Assembly (NCBI GenBank): GCA_017577405.1
Contig: PIUA01000019.1
Span: 62,001-126,000 of the forward strand
DNA from: Bacillota bacterium
Lineage (GTDB): Bacteria; Bacillota; Limnochordia; Limnochordales; Limnochordaceae
DNA length: 64,000 bases
Reading direction: 5' to 3'
Both the position numbers and the translations under genes were made by a program. Below, piece by piece: positions 1 through 9,006 of the stretch. The notes below the pieces were generated by a model. The model searched no databases. It was not told the origin of the DNA and was given only the letters and a program-made list of their open reading frames with translations. Within the stretch, counting starts at the first letter, position 1; every line of letters starts with the position of its first letter.

Positions 1-83
1 TCCCAGGGGTGCTGGCCCAGGGCGGGCACCTTACCGCAGGAAAATTCCCACTTTCCTCGAAAGGTCCGGGGGAGGGGAAGCGT

Positions 84-1130
84 GTGGCAGCGCGGATGAT
101 GGCTCTGGCGAAAGTGGCCCCCGCCCCCGGTGCCCAGCTGGTGGAGCGGCCCGTGCCCCATCCCGGTCCGGGGGAGGTCCTCATCCAGGTGACCACCGCC
201 GCCATCTGCGGCACCGACGTCCACATCTACCAGTGGAACCCCTGGGCCCAAGCCCGCCTCAAGCTCCCCCTCATCTTCGGCCACGAGTTCTGCGGGCGCC
301 TGGCCGCCCTGGGCCCCGGGGTCGACCCCGAGCGCTTCCCCGTGGGCGCCCCCGTCACCGCCGAGATGCACTTCGCCTGCGGCTGGTGCGCCTACTGCCG
401 GACCGGCCAGGCCCACATTTGCCAGAACATCCAGATTGGTGGCGTCGACCGGGACGGGTGCTTCGCCTCCTATGTGGTGGTGCCCGCGGCCAACGTCTGG
501 AAGCTCGATGGGACCATCCCCCACGAGGTGGCCGCCATCATGGACCCCCTGGGCAACGCGGTCCACGCGGCCCTGGCCACGCCCTTGACGGGGCGCCACG
601 TCCTCATCACCGGCGCCGGGCCCATCGGGTTGGCCAGCATCGGGATCGCCCGCCTGGCGGGCGCGGCCGGGGTGACCGCCAGCGACCCCAGTCCCTACCG
701 GCGGACGCTCGCGGAGAGGATGGGCGCCCAGGCCCTGGACCCCCAGGACCGCCTGATCCCCCGGCTCCTCGAAGCGACGGGCGGTCTGGGGGTCGATGTG
801 GTCCTGGAGATGTCGGGCCACCCCGAGGCCATCCGCCAGGGCTTGGCCGCCCTCCGCAAGGGCGGGGAGATGATCCTGCTGGGCCTGCCCCATCAGCCTG
901 TCACCTTGGACCTGGGTGAGGGGGTGATTTTCAAGGAGATCACCCTGCGGGGCCTCAACGGCCGGCGCATGTTCCAAACCTGGTACCAGACCGCGGCCCT
1001 CCTCCGAGCCGGTCTGGACGTCCGCCCGCTCATCACCCACCGCTTCCCCCTGGAGCGGTACCAAGAGGCCTTCGAGCTGATCGCGTCCGGCCAGTGTGGC
1101 AAGGTGCTCTTGATCCCCCCGCAGCCCTGA
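84..1130 (+). CDS. tdh: L-threonine 3-dehydrogenase
   Basis: Cytoplasmic zinc-dependent medium-chain dehydrogenase that oxidises L-threonine to 2-amino-3-ketobutyrate with NAD. The product (about 348 aa, normal for the family) shows the catalytic-zinc segment CGTDVHIY, the following GHEFCG histidine motif, a structural-zinc cysteine cluster ([15 protein letters not shown]) and a Rossmann motif GAGPIG. The ORF is open from base 9, but a GGGGGAGGGGAAG ribosome site sits just before GTG 84; ATG 96 is the alternative. The next gene, kbl, encodes the enzyme that uses its unstable product, 40 bp downstream, so the two form the classical threonine-to-glycine operon. The Tdh call rests on family motifs plus this neighbour. 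Confidence 0.93.
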   Translation: MAARMMALAKVAPAPGAQLVERPVPHPGPGEVLIQVTTAAICGTDVHIYQWNPWAQARLKLPLIFGHEFCGRLAALGPGVDPERFPVGAPVTAEMHFACGWCAYCRTGQAHICQNIQIGGVDRDGCFASYVVVPAANVWKLDGTIPHEVAAIMDPLGNAVHAALATPLTGRHVLITGAGPIGLASIGIARLAGAAGVTASDPSPYRRTLAERMGAQALDPQDRLIPRLLEATGGLGVDVVLEMSGHPEAIRQGLAALRKGGEMILLGLPHQPVTLDLGEGVIFKEITLRGLNGRRMFQTWYQTAALLRAGLDVRPLITHRFPLERYQEAFELIASGQCGKVLLIPPQP

Positions 1131-1170
1131 GGCCGGGGCTGGGGGCCGCGCAAGGGAAGGAGGGCGCGCC

Positions 1171-2356
<1,186 letters not shown>

Positions 2357-2367
<11 letters not shown>

Positions 2368-2635
2368 CCGGTCCCGGTCCCCCCTGCTCCCTTGGCCCAC
2401 CCCCCGTCCCGGCGGGGGGCTCCTCCTCTCCGGGGGTGGGAAGGTGGCGGGCGAGGCGGACGAAGATCCAACCGGCCCCCATACTGATCAAGACCAGCAC
2501 CGCGACCAGCACCATCAGGGGCCAGCTCTCGCCCAAGAGCCGGCCGGGCCCCCAGCCCCGCCGCGCGCTCAGGACGAAGGCGAGGCCGGCTGCCAAGAAG
2601 GTGAGGAAGAACGCCGCCTGGCCCAAGTAGCGCAT
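2357..2635 (-). CDS. small two-helix membrane protein, unknown function
   Basis: A predicted 92-aa protein with two hydrophobic segments (about residues 4-23 and 37-57) separated by a short basic loop, and a proline- and acid-rich cytoplasmic tail ([10 protein letters not shown]). I do not recognise a family. The ORF track extends the frame upstream to 2893, but that part has poor composition; ATG 2635 is preceded by AAGGGGG seven bases upstream and begins directly at the first helix. It is convergent with kbl and overlaps its last 11 bases. A possible promoter on this strand, TTGGGG-N18-TAATAT, lies at 2706-2735. Confidence 0.65.
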
Positions 2636-2705
2636 GGTGTCGCCCCCTTGCCAAAAAGTGCAAGTTTTGGACGCGCCTTGGGAGGAATCCGCGCGTTGCA
2701 AGCGA

Positions 2706-2735
2706 ATATTATTAGCCGAGACGAGTTTCCCCCAA
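2706..2735 (-). promoter_or_regulatory. candidate promoter for the small membrane protein gene
   Basis: Read on the minus strand: TTGGGG, an 18-base spacer, then TAATAT, in a locally AT-richer stretch about 70 bases before ATG 2635. The -35 box matches only partly, so this is a weak assignment. Confidence 0.3.
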
Positions 2736-2743
2736 CCCCTCAC

Positions 2744-2790
2744 GGGACCCGAGGAGGTACTTCGTGCCCCCCTCGGGTTCCTCCCTTTTT
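2744..2790 (+). terminator. hairpin with T-run, no obvious source transcript
   Basis: GGGACCCGAGG pairs with CCTCGGGTTCC (11 bp including one G-U) around a 16-base loop, followed by TCCCTTTTT. It has the form of an intrinsic terminator on the plus strand. The nearest plus-strand gene upstream, kbl, ends 380 bases earlier, so it could end read-through from kbl or belong to an unrecognised leader or small RNA. Confidence 0.4.
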
Positions 2791-2830
2791 CTCCCGACAT
2801 TCCTCGACAGAATCCCGCCCCGAGGCCGAC

Positions 2831-2852
2831 GCTGTCATGATCTTGTGACAGC
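2831..2852. repeat. inverted repeat abutting a -35 box (operator-like)
   Basis: GCTGTCA and TGACAGC form a perfect 7-bp dyad around an 8-base centre, ending four bases before the -35 box of the promoter at 2856. Position and symmetry suggest a transcription-factor site; the factor is unknown. Confidence 0.45.
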
Positions 2853-2855
2853 TTC

Positions 2856-2884
2856 TTGCAGAGAATGAAAGCATCTGGTAGACT
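2856..2884 (+). promoter_or_regulatory. sigma-A type promoter for the 2911 gene
   Basis: TTGCAG, a 17-base spacer and TAGACT precede the GGAAGGAGG ribosome site by about 12 bases. The implied mRNA leader is only about 20 bases long. Confidence 0.6.
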
Positions 2885-2910
2885 AGGGGTCAATTGGAAG
2901 GAGGCCTTCG

Positions 2911-3189
2911 GTGAGCCGTCTTCACGACCTGTACCTCGATCGGGCGCTGGAAGGACCTCTGGCGCTCGAAACGTTTATCGACCAGATCCTCCAAGGATCG
3001 TTCGGTCCTGTCAGTGCCGACGAGGTGTACAGCTTCCTCGACCAGGTCGAGCAGGACATGCTCCAGAACATCCAGATCAAGGCCCAGGAACTTCCTCTGT
3101 ATGCTGCCAGCCTCGGCGACGCGGAGGCCCGGGTCCGCGAACAGGTGGAAGCGCTCCGGAATCGGGTGCGCCGCAGGCTGGAAGGGTAG
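2911..3189 (+). CDS. small helical protein, unknown function
   Basis: A 92-aa soluble, mostly alpha-helical protein with an acidic middle (about residues 22-50) and a basic C-terminus rich in arginine, suggesting a coiled or bundle structure. GTG 2911 follows a strong GGAAGGAGG site, and a recognisable promoter with an adjacent dyad lies immediately upstream, so it looks like a regulated, expressed gene. I do not recognise the family. It is followed on the same strand, after 73 bases, by a Spo0E-like small gene, and one strong terminator at 3496 closes both, so they are probably co-transcribed. Confidence 0.7.
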   Translation: MSRLHDLYLDRALEGPLALETFIDQILQGSFGPVSADEVYSFLDQVEQDMLQNIQIKAQELPLYAASLGDAEARVREQVEALRNRVRRRLEG

Positions 3190-3262
3190 CAACCGCTTGC
3201 ACAAGCCGACCAGTGGGGCCAGGCTGGCCGCGCGGAACCGGAGGGTGAGCACGAGCCAAGCG

Positions 3263-3475
3263 ATGCTCGAACGAGCTCCAATGATGCTTAGCGAAGCGGA
3301 GCGTGAGGCCCAGCGCCTCCAACTCGAAATGGCAGAACTGCGCAAACGCCTGGAAGAGTGCGAGCGGTTGCCTACCTACGAAGAGGCTCCCGAAGTCTAC
3401 CAGAGGCTGGATGAACTGGTGGTGGCCTACCTCCGGCTCCAGATGGAGTCGGGGGAGATCTGCCCCACCCCATGA
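3263..3475 (+). CDS. Spo0E-like small protein (possible aspartyl-phosphate phosphatase)
   Basis: A 70-aa protein of two predicted helices. Its segment MAELRKRLEE...YQRLDELVVAYLRLQ resembles the two-helix Spo0E-like family, in which IExLRxxL is followed by the signature SQELDxLI. Members dephosphorylate Spo0A~P and related regulators at sporulation onset. Here the signature reads YQRLD: the leucine and aspartate are kept, the serine and glutamate are not, so activity is uncertain. ATG 3263 is the chosen start, but its ribosome site is weak (GGAGGG lies 18 bases upstream); GTG 3245 or ATG 3281/3284 are alternatives. It is followed by a strong intrinsic terminator. Confidence 0.55.
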   Translation: MLERAPMMLSEAEREAQRLQLEMAELRKRLEECERLPTYEEAPEVYQRLDELVVAYLRLQMESGEICPTP

Positions 3476-3495
3476 CCCCGGCAGCCTGACCCCGC

Positions 3496-3531
3496 AAGCC
3501 ACCTCCCCGCCCCTGGCGGGAGGTGGCTTTT
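3496..3531 (+). terminator. intrinsic terminator
   Basis: AAGCCACCTCCCCGC pairs with GCGGGAGGTGGCTT (one bulged C) around a short loop and runs into TTTT. It closes the plus-strand small-gene pair just before the convergent thyX. Confidence 0.8.
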
Positions 3532-3541
3532 CGCCTCTGGT

Positions 3542-4327
3542 TCACGCCCGGGGGCGTTCCCGCGTCAGAACCTCCACCCGCTCGGTCCTCCCGTCCTCGT
3601 AGGTGAGCACCGCCTCGGCCACCCGGAAGTCCTGGTAGATGGCGGGCGCCATGGGCTGGGCCACCTCCCGGAAGAGGCGGACGGCCACCTCCCGCATCTC
3701 CGCGTCGGCGTGGAGGCTCCCCCGCTTCTCGAAGAACTCCCGCCAGGACCGGTGGTTGCCCGACATAACGATGTGGGTCTCGGTCATGTTGGGCAAGACG
3801 GCCCGGGCCGCCTCCCGGGCTCGCTTGCGGCGCAAGGTGCGGTCGGTGAGGCCCTCGAGGCGCCGGTTGCCCAGGGCGACCAGCCGGCGGTAGGCGTCCA
3901 GAGTCACCTGGTAGACCTCGTCCAGGATGGCCCGGGCCTCGGGATCGTCCCGGAAGAGGGGAGGCACCACCACCCGGGCCGCCCCCTCGTCGAAGAAGCG
4001 TTGGGAGAGCTGGGAGGGCGACAGGTGCCGGTGCCGGACGAACTCGTGGGTGAAGGAGCGGGAGACGCCGGTGAGGATAACGGTGAAGCCGGCGTGCTCC
4101 AGCACCGAGAAGTGCTCGTGGGCCAGGATGTTGGCCAGGTAGGCCCGGTTGGTCCGGCCCGAGGGGTTCTCCCAGCTCTGGTAGCAGGCCCGCCCAGCGA
4201 ACTCCGCCAGCCGCTCCGCGTCCGCCTGGGCGTCGGTTACCCAGACCTGCCAGGGGGTCCCCTCAAACTGGTCGAGCACAAAACGGGTCTCGGCCACCTT
4301 CACAATCTGTAACCGCGCCTCCCGCAC
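3542..4327 (-). CDS. thyX: flavin-dependent thymidylate synthase
   Basis: FAD-dependent enzyme that methylates dUMP to dTMP using methylene-tetrahydrofolate and NADPH, replacing ThyA in many bacteria. The 261-aa product carries the ThyX signature RHR-x7-S at residues 98-108 (RHRHLSPSQLS), which binds FAD and dUMP, preceded by an AHEHFSVLEHA segment that is also typical. The start is GTG 4327 with AGGAGG eight bases upstream; that ribosome site lies across the end of the preceding gene, so it is translated directly behind the SAM hydroxide adenosyltransferase. The folate genes folP and folE lie about 31 kb away in the same window. Confidence 0.93.
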   Translation of the reverse strand: MREARLQIVKVAETRFVLDQFEGTPWQVWVTDAQADAERLAEFAGRACYQSWENPSGRTNRAYLANILAHEHFSVLEHAGFTVILTGVSRSFTHEFVRHRHLSPSQLSQRFFDEGAARVVVPPLFRDDPEARAILDEVYQVTLDAYRRLVALGNRRLEGLTDRTLRRKRAREAARAVLPNMTETHIVMSGNHRSWREFFEKRGSLHADAEMREVAVRLFREVAQPMAPAIYQDFRVAEAVLTYEDGRTERVEVLTRERPRA

Positions 4328-4340
4328 ATCCCTCGCCTCC

Positions 4341-5108
4341 TCAGGTCACAGGGTCCAAGCGCAGACGGCACCCCAGAGGGATGGGCAGCCGCTCCGCCGC
4401 GCTGCCGCCCACCACCGCCAGTTCCAGGGTTCCCGCCGAACCGGTGACGGCCACCAGCTCCTCCGGCCGCCCAGCGCCGTAGGTCGTCACATACCGGACC
4501 TCTTCGGGTTGGAGCCCCTCGGCCCCTCCTGCCGCGTGGAACCGGTACGCCCGGGCCCCGGGGACCGGTGGCAGGTTGGTCACCAGGTTTCCGAAGCGGT
4601 CGATCTGGACCACCTCGCCCTCCCGCCCCTGGAGGTGGAAGGTGAGCCGCTCCCACACGGTGGTGCGCGGGCCCAGAAGGGCCAGGGGCTCGCCGCCGGC
4701 CAGCCGGGCGGCGGCCGGCGCGAAGAGGTCCCGGCCGTGGAACGTCTGGGAGGCGCCGGGAGGGATGGGCAAGGCGACCACCTCCAGAGGGCCGCCGTCG
4801 TCGGCTATGGCCGGCCAGAGCAAGCCATTGTCCGGACCGACGAAGAAGTACCGCCGGGTCCGGACGGCCACCGCCTGGCGTTCGGTCCCCACCCCGGGGT
4901 CGACCACCGCGAGGAAGACGCTCCCTTCTGGGAAGAAGCGATAGGATGTGAGCAGGATCCACGCGCCGGTCCGTACGGCCTGGGGCGGCACCTCATGGGT
5001 CAGATCGCACCAGCGCAGAGGCTGGGGGTACCGGGCCAGAACCCCCCGCATCACCCCGGCGTACTCACTCTGGCCAAAGTCGGAAAGGAGGACCACCAGG
5101 CCTGGCAT
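4341..5108 (-). CDS. SAM hydroxide adenosyltransferase (DUF62 family)
   Basis: Member of the family that hydrolyses S-adenosylmethionine to adenosine and methionine; relatives are the SAM-dependent fluorinase and chlorinase. The 255-aa length fits. Recognisable segments are LLSDFGQSEYAG at the N-terminus (adenosine-binding aspartate), VDPGVGTERQAVAV in the middle and DRFGNLVTNLP in the C-terminal barrel. ATG 5108 follows AAGGAGGTCGGAT. It precedes thyX in a two-gene operon with a 13-base gap. Whether it acts in SAM homeostasis here is inference. Confidence 0.88.
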   Translation of the reverse strand: MPGLVVLLSDFGQSEYAGVMRGVLARYPQPLRWCDLTHEVPPQAVRTGAWILLTSYRFFPEGSVFLAVVDPGVGTERQAVAVRTRRYFFVGPDNGLLWPAIADDGGPLEVVALPIPPGASQTFHGRDLFAPAAARLAGGEPLALLGPRTTVWERLTFHLQGREGEVVQIDRFGNLVTNLPPVPGARAYRFHAAGGAEGLQPEEVRYVTTYGAGRPEELVAVTGSAGTLELAVVGGSAAERLPIPLGCRLRLDPVT

Positions 5109-5160
5109 ATCCGACCTCCTTCATGCTGGGCCCCATGGGAAGCCCCTGGGCGGACTCGCG

Positions 5161-5189
5161 TTGACAGCCCTACGGAGCCCTGGTATAAT
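5161..5189 (+). promoter_or_regulatory. perfect consensus sigma-A promoter
   Basis: TTGACA, exactly 17 bases, then TATAAT with an extended -10 (TGG before TATAAT). This is the best promoter match in the window. Transcription should start near 5196. Confidence 0.9.
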
Positions 5190-5200
5190 TCGTTTGTTGC

Positions 5201-5485
5201 ATGCACGAGACGGGGGTGGGAGCGGTGGCTTCGTTCCATCGGCGCGGGGACTGGTTTCGGTACTTCAACAACCCCTCCGACTGGACTCGCCCCGACATGG
5301 AGGCCGATGAGACCCTGGACGGTGACGTGGAAAACTTCGAGCTCCGGATCGCCTTCCCCGAACCACCCACCCGTTTCTTCCAGTCGGTGAAGACGTCCGA
5401 GCGAGGCATTGTCCTGACCCTGCAACTCCACTTCGACGACCCCGACCTCTTCGACGATCTGGTGGACGACGAGGACCCCGAGTAG
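5201..5485 (+). CDS. small acidic protein, unknown function
   Basis: A 94-aa soluble protein whose C-terminus is strongly acidic (DDPDLFDDLVDDEDPE) and whose middle is predicted beta-rich. No family is recognised. It is driven by a fully consensus promoter whose expected start site is only about five bases before ATG 5201, which would make the message leaderless; GTG 5225, after GGGTGGGAG, is the alternative start and would give a normal leader and an 86-aa product. It stands alone, divergent from the SAM hydroxide adenosyltransferase gene and convergent with the DUF554 gene. Confidence 0.7.
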   Translation: MHETGVGAVASFHRRGDWFRYFNNPSDWTRPDMEADETLDGDVENFELRIAFPEPPTRFFQSVKTSERGIVLTLQLHFDDPDLFDDLVDDEDPE

Positions 5486-5598
5486 CATCCAGAACCCTTC
5501 CAGCCTTTGCGGTCGAACGTCCTGAGACGCCCCGGGTGAGCCTTGGGCACCAGGCCTGTCGCTGATGAAGCTCGCCCGGCGGCCGGTTGCACCGCGTC

Positions 5599-6288
5599 CT
5601 ACAGGCCCCCGAAGAGGCGGCTCAGGAGGACGACCACCACCAAGGCGGGGACCAGGTTCCCCACCCGCAGTTTGGCCACGCCCAGCAGGTTGAGCCCAAT
5701 GGCCAGCACCAAGAGCCCGCCCGTGGCCGTCATCTCTTGGATCACCGTTTCGGTGAAGAGGCTCCGGGCCGCCCCCGCGGCCAGGCTGATGCTGCCCTGG
5801 TAGAGGAGGAGGGGCCCGGCGCTCAAGGGGACGCCCACCCCCAAGGTGGAGGCCAGGGCCATGGCGCTCACCCCGTCGAGGACCGCCTTGGTGATGAGCA
5901 AGGCCGGATCCCCCAAGAGCCCGTCGTTGATCGCGCCGACGATAGCCATGGGGCCCACCAGAAAGAGCAGGGTGGCGGTGACGAAGCCTTCGTTCACCCG
6001 CCGTCCCGGATCGAGGTGGGCCGTGCGGGCCTCAAGCCAGCGGCCGGCCCGTTCCAACCGCGCCTCCAGGCCGAGGGCCTCCCCAATGACGGCCCCCACC
6101 GCCAAGCTGAAAAGGGGCAGGAGCACCTTCTCGGTCTCCAGGCTCATTTGGAGGCCGACGAGGAGGACGGCCAACCCCACCCCTTGAAGGACGGTCTCCG
6201 CCATGCGCACCGGCAGAGCCCGCCGGAGGGCCAGACCCACCAGGCTTCCCAAGAGCACGGCGGCCGCGTTGATCCACGTCCCGGTCAA
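5599..6288 (-). CDS. DUF554 family integral membrane protein
   Basis: A 229-aa polytopic membrane protein with about six or seven hydrophobic segments. The N-terminus TWINAAAVLLGSLVG and the internal segments FLVGPMAIVGAINDGLLGD and LITKAVLDG match the DUF554 (YdfK/YqgA) family, whose function is unknown (a transporter or channel has been proposed). The TTG start at 6288 is supported by alignment to the family N-terminus and by a GGAAGG site. It overlaps the upstream zinc-ribbon gene in the sequence TTGA (start TTG, stop TGA), which implies translational coupling. Confidence 0.85.
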   Translation of the reverse strand: MTGTWINAAAVLLGSLVGLALRRALPVRMAETVLQGVGLAVLLVGLQMSLETEKVLLPLFSLAVGAVIGEALGLEARLERAGRWLEARTAHLDPGRRVNEGFVTATLLFLVGPMAIVGAINDGLLGDPALLITKAVLDGVSAMALASTLGVGVPLSAGPLLLYQGSISLAAGAARSLFTETVIQEMTATGGLLVLAIGLNLLGVAKLRVGNLVPALVVVVLLSRLFGGL

Positions 6289-6476
6289 GAACCTTCCCGG
6301 ACCTTGTTGGTAGAGTGAGGGGACGACGGGTCTGACGATGCAGGGAGAGGCCGCCCGGGCTGGTCAGCGGCACCGGTCAGGAAGCGGGATCCGCAGTAAG
6401 GGCAAAGGGTGACCCGATCCTCGCCTTCGGACGTGTAGCTGGCTCGCTGGCAGTAGGGGCAGATGTTCCGCTGCAC
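6285..6476 (-). CDS. small zinc-ribbon protein
   Basis: A 63-aa protein with two CPYC knuckles about 18 residues apart (NICPYC and TLCPYCGSR), the layout of a zinc ribbon, followed by a proline- and serine-rich tail. The start is GTG 6476 with AAGGAGG seven bases upstream; the track frame upstream of this lacks support. It is co-translated with the DUF554 membrane protein through a four-base overlap, so the pair probably works together. It could be a nucleic-acid-binding or protein-binding ribbon; nothing more specific can be said. Confidence 0.7.
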   Translation of the reverse strand: MQRNICPYCQRASYTSEGEDRVTLCPYCGSRFLTGAADQPGRPLPASSDPSSPHSTNKVREGS

Positions 6477-6637
6477 CGCGAGACCTCCTTGCCAAGTTAG
6501 GCACCCATTCGACACCCTCCCTGGAAGTCCTTTCCTAAAGAAGGAGATCTTCGGTCTCGTACCGAACAACGGGCCAGCCCGGCACACGAGACAGCGGCCC
6601 GCTGCGGCGGTCCGCCTGCCGGGCGGGAGGCGACACC

Positions 6638-7753
6638 ATGGGCCGGCGGAGGCAGACGGGTGGGAGGTCCTCAGGGGAGCGACCACCCAGGGACGGGCTC
6701 GGCGGGCACCGGCCCCGTCTCCGGGCGGCGGCCAAACCGCCGGCGGTCTGGGCTGGGGTGGACAGGCCCCAGCCGGCTCCCTACTTGGCTCCCACGTTGG
6801 AACAGGAGATGCTCACCCTAGCCGAGGCCCGACGGGGCGATGGGGCCGGGGTGATCTTCGGGTATGCAGGGCGGGATGAGACCGGGCCCTTTGTGGTGGC
6901 GGTCCGAGTCGTGCCCTTCGCCCAGGTGGAACCCTTGGAGGGCGGGGTCCGGGTGCCCCGGCCCAGCTGGTGGGCGCTCCATCAGGCATGGCAGGCCGAG
7001 TTCCCCGACCTGGAGCCCGTCGGCTGGTTCCGCATCCAACCGGGCCGGGGCACCGCGCTGGGCAGCTACGACCGCTTCACCGCCTACCAGCGCTTTGCCG
7101 ACCCCCTCCAGTTCACCTGGGTTCTCGATCCCCAGAGGGGCCGGCAGGCCTTCTACGTCTGGGAGGGGTCGGACCTGGTGCCCCTCCCCGGGTACTGGCG
7201 GTGCACCCAGCCGCCCCAAGTCCCGCCCCGGCCGGTGGCCAGGACCCGCCACCCGACGCCCGTCTTCCGCCGGGCCGGGGTGCTGAGCCGCCTGGGCCGG
7301 CTGAAGCCCTGGGTGCTGGCGGCTGCGGGCGCGGCCGCCCTCTACCTCCTCCTGCCCTCGGTGCCCGCTTTCTTCCCTTCCCGGCCCCACCCGAGCGCCC
7401 CTGAGGCACCGCCTCCGGCTGCCGGCGCGCCGGCCGCGGGCGAAGGAGGAGGGGCCGGGGTGGTGCCCCTCTCGGTGGGCGGTCCCGAGCCGCCGGTCCC
7501 CGCCCCCCCGGGGGAGGCCGTTCCCTGGGGCGAGGCTGGCTCCGGGGCGGATAGGGACGCCGCGGGAGAGGTGTTCTACATCTCCTACCGGGTGGGGCCG
7601 GGCGAGACCCTGTGGAGCATCAGCCTCCGGCTCCTGGGCGACGGCAGCCGCTACCAGGAGCTGGCGGCTCTGAACGGCATCGATGACCCCCACCGGCTCG
7701 AGGTGGGCCAGGTGCTCCGGATCCCCATCGATTTGGGCGGCTCATCCAAGTGA
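6638..7753 (+). CDS. degenerate JAMM/MPN domain - transmembrane - LysM protein
   Basis: A 371-aa protein in three parts. Residues about 45-185 resemble the bacterial JAB/MPN peptidase fold: the segment VGWFRIQPGRGTALGSYD aligns, residue for residue in spacing, with the zinc-binding HxHPGxG...SxxD motif, but both zinc histidines are replaced (Arg132, Gln134) while the aspartate remains. A single transmembrane helix follows at about 225-242, then a proline/alanine-rich linker and a C-terminal LysM domain (about 316-364, YRVGPGETLWSIS...VGQVLRIP) that binds peptidoglycan. ATG 6638 follows GGGAGGCGACACC. A cytoplasmic pseudo-protease anchored to the wall through LysM is the inferred topology. Confidence 0.72.
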   Translation: MGRRRQTGGRSSGERPPRDGLGGHRPRLRAAAKPPAVWAGVDRPQPAPYLAPTLEQEMLTLAEARRGDGAGVIFGYAGRDETGPFVVAVRVVPFAQVEPLEGGVRVPRPSWWALHQAWQAEFPDLEPVGWFRIQPGRGTALGSYDRFTAYQRFADPLQFTWVLDPQRGRQAFYVWEGSDLVPLPGYWRCTQPPQVPPRPVARTRHPTPVFRRAGVLSRLGRLKPWVLAAAGAAALYLLLPSVPAFFPSRPHPSAPEAPPPAAGAPAAGEGGGAGVVPLSVGGPEPPVPAPPGEAVPWGEAGSGADRDAAGEVFYISYRVGPGETLWSISLRLLGDGSRYQELAALNGIDDPHRLEVGQVLRIPIDLGGSSK

Positions 7754-7780
7754 ACGGGGGAGGTCCGGCCCCGTGGGCGT

Positions 7781-8407
7781 TCAGGGCAGGCTGCGGAAAC
7801 TCTCGGGCGGGGTGAGCACGGCGATCCGCTCGGCAGGCCAGTACCGCCAAATGGCCCGGCCCACAATCAGCTCCCTGGGAATGAAGCCCACCCTGGGATC
7901 CCGGCTGTCCTCGCTGTTGTTCCGATTGTCCCCCATGACGAAGTAGTGGCCCTCAGGCACCTTCACCTCGGGGAAGGCGTGCACCGCCCGGGTGGTGACG
8001 TACTCCTCGTGGACCGGCTGGCCGTTGATCCAGAGGAGGCCCTCCCGGATGGCCACCCGATCGCCGGGGAGGCCCACCACCCGCTTCACGAAGAAGTCCC
8101 GGGGGTTGAGGGGGTAGCGGAAGACGATCACCTCGCCCCGGCGGGGCGGCCGGAAGAGGTAGGTGACCCGCTCCACCACCAGCCGCTCCCCGCTGTGGAG
8201 GGTGGGCAGCATGGAAGGACCCTCCACGGTGAAGGCCCGTCCGACGAAGGTCATGATGAAGAGGGCCAGGATAAGGGCGCCGACGGCTGCCCGCCCGGCC
8301 TCCGCCAGCCGCGCTGGCCGGCGGTCGGCGGCGGGCAACCGGGACGACGATGGACCTGGGTTCTCAGGGTCGGTCAAGGCGGCAGCAGGCTCCTTTCGGG
8401 CCCTCAC
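7781..8407 (-). CDS. lepB: signal peptidase I
   Basis: Membrane-bound serine protease (family S26) that removes signal peptides from exported proteins. The 208-aa product has one N-terminal transmembrane helix (about residues 40-57), the catalytic serine in GPSMLPTL (Ser65) and the general-base lysine in KRVVGLPGD (Lys108), plus the box E segment [11 protein letters not shown]. The start is taken as GTG 8407, which overlaps the upstream ypiB stop as GTGA; TTG 8416 is an alternative. The short form with one N-terminal helix is typical of Gram-positive lineages. Confidence 0.93.
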   Translation of the reverse strand: MRARKEPAAALTDPENPGPSSSRLPAADRRPARLAEAGRAAVGALILALFIMTFVGRAFTVEGPSMLPTLHSGERLVVERVTYLFRPPRRGEVIVFRYPLNPRDFFVKRVVGLPGDRVAIREGLLWINGQPVHEEYVTTRAVHAFPEVKVPEGHYFVMGDNRNNSEDSRDPRVGFIPRELIVGRAIWRYWPAERIAVLTPPESFRSLP

Positions 8408-9006
8408 AGCTCCCAAAGCAGGCGCTCCAGCACCTGCCGGTAGACCGGGGCGTACCGGCGGAACCGGGCCTCATCCCGCTGGGCCAGGCTCTCGTCGATC
8501 TTGGCCCGCAGGTCGATGGCCAGCAAGGCCAGATCCACCTGCTCCCGCAGGATCTGCTCCATCAGGTTGGCGATGCTGCGCCGCTGGGCCCGGTGCAGGG
8601 GGAGGGCCGGGTTCGGCTCCACCACCGACTGGTACCAGGACGGGACCGCGCCGGCGAAGGCGAACCGGGCGTAGATCCGCCCCCGGCTCCGCCGCAACAC
8701 TTTCAGCGCATCCATGGGCTCGGTGATGCAAACCGATCGGGACCGGTGCGTCTGGCGGACCAGTTGACCGTTGACGATGGAGACCTCTTCCCGCTCAACC
8801 GCCCCCATCTCCAGGATGAAGGGCGCCGCCTTGGAGCCGACCTCCGCCACTTCCATGGTGTTGGCCAGGAACTCCAGGCGATCGACGAAGCTGACGCGCT
8901 CGAGGAGGTCCGTATCGTGGCTCAGTGCTTGGAGGAGGAACTTGCTCATGGGGTGCTTGAGCGGCATCTGGCTAAACCGGCGGATGGCTTCACGCTTCTT
9001 CTGCAT
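8404..9006 (-). CDS. ypiB: YpiB-like protein (UPF0302 domain plus C-terminal IDEAL domain)
   Basis: A 200-aa cytoplasmic protein. The N-terminal part ([19 protein letters not shown]) resembles the UPF0302 domain, and the C-terminal segment [17 protein letters not shown] matches the short IDEAL domain; this combination is that of Bacillus YpiB. Its role is not established beyond links to envelope and lipopolysaccharide-like assembly modules in some Firmicutes. ATG 9006 is chosen although its ribosome site (GGGGTG) is only fair; the track extends the frame to 9273 without support. Its stop overlaps the lepB start by four bases, so the two are co-translated. Confidence 0.68.
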   Translation of the reverse strand: MQKKREAIRRFSQMPLKHPMSKFLLQALSHDTDLLERVSFVDRLEFLANTMEVAEVGSKAAPFILEMGAVEREEVSIVNGQLVRQTHRSRSVCITEPMDALKVLRRSRGRIYARFAFAGAVPSWYQSVVEPNPALPLHRAQRRSIANLMEQILREQVDLALLAIDLRAKIDESLAQRDEARFRRYAPVYRQVLERLLWEL

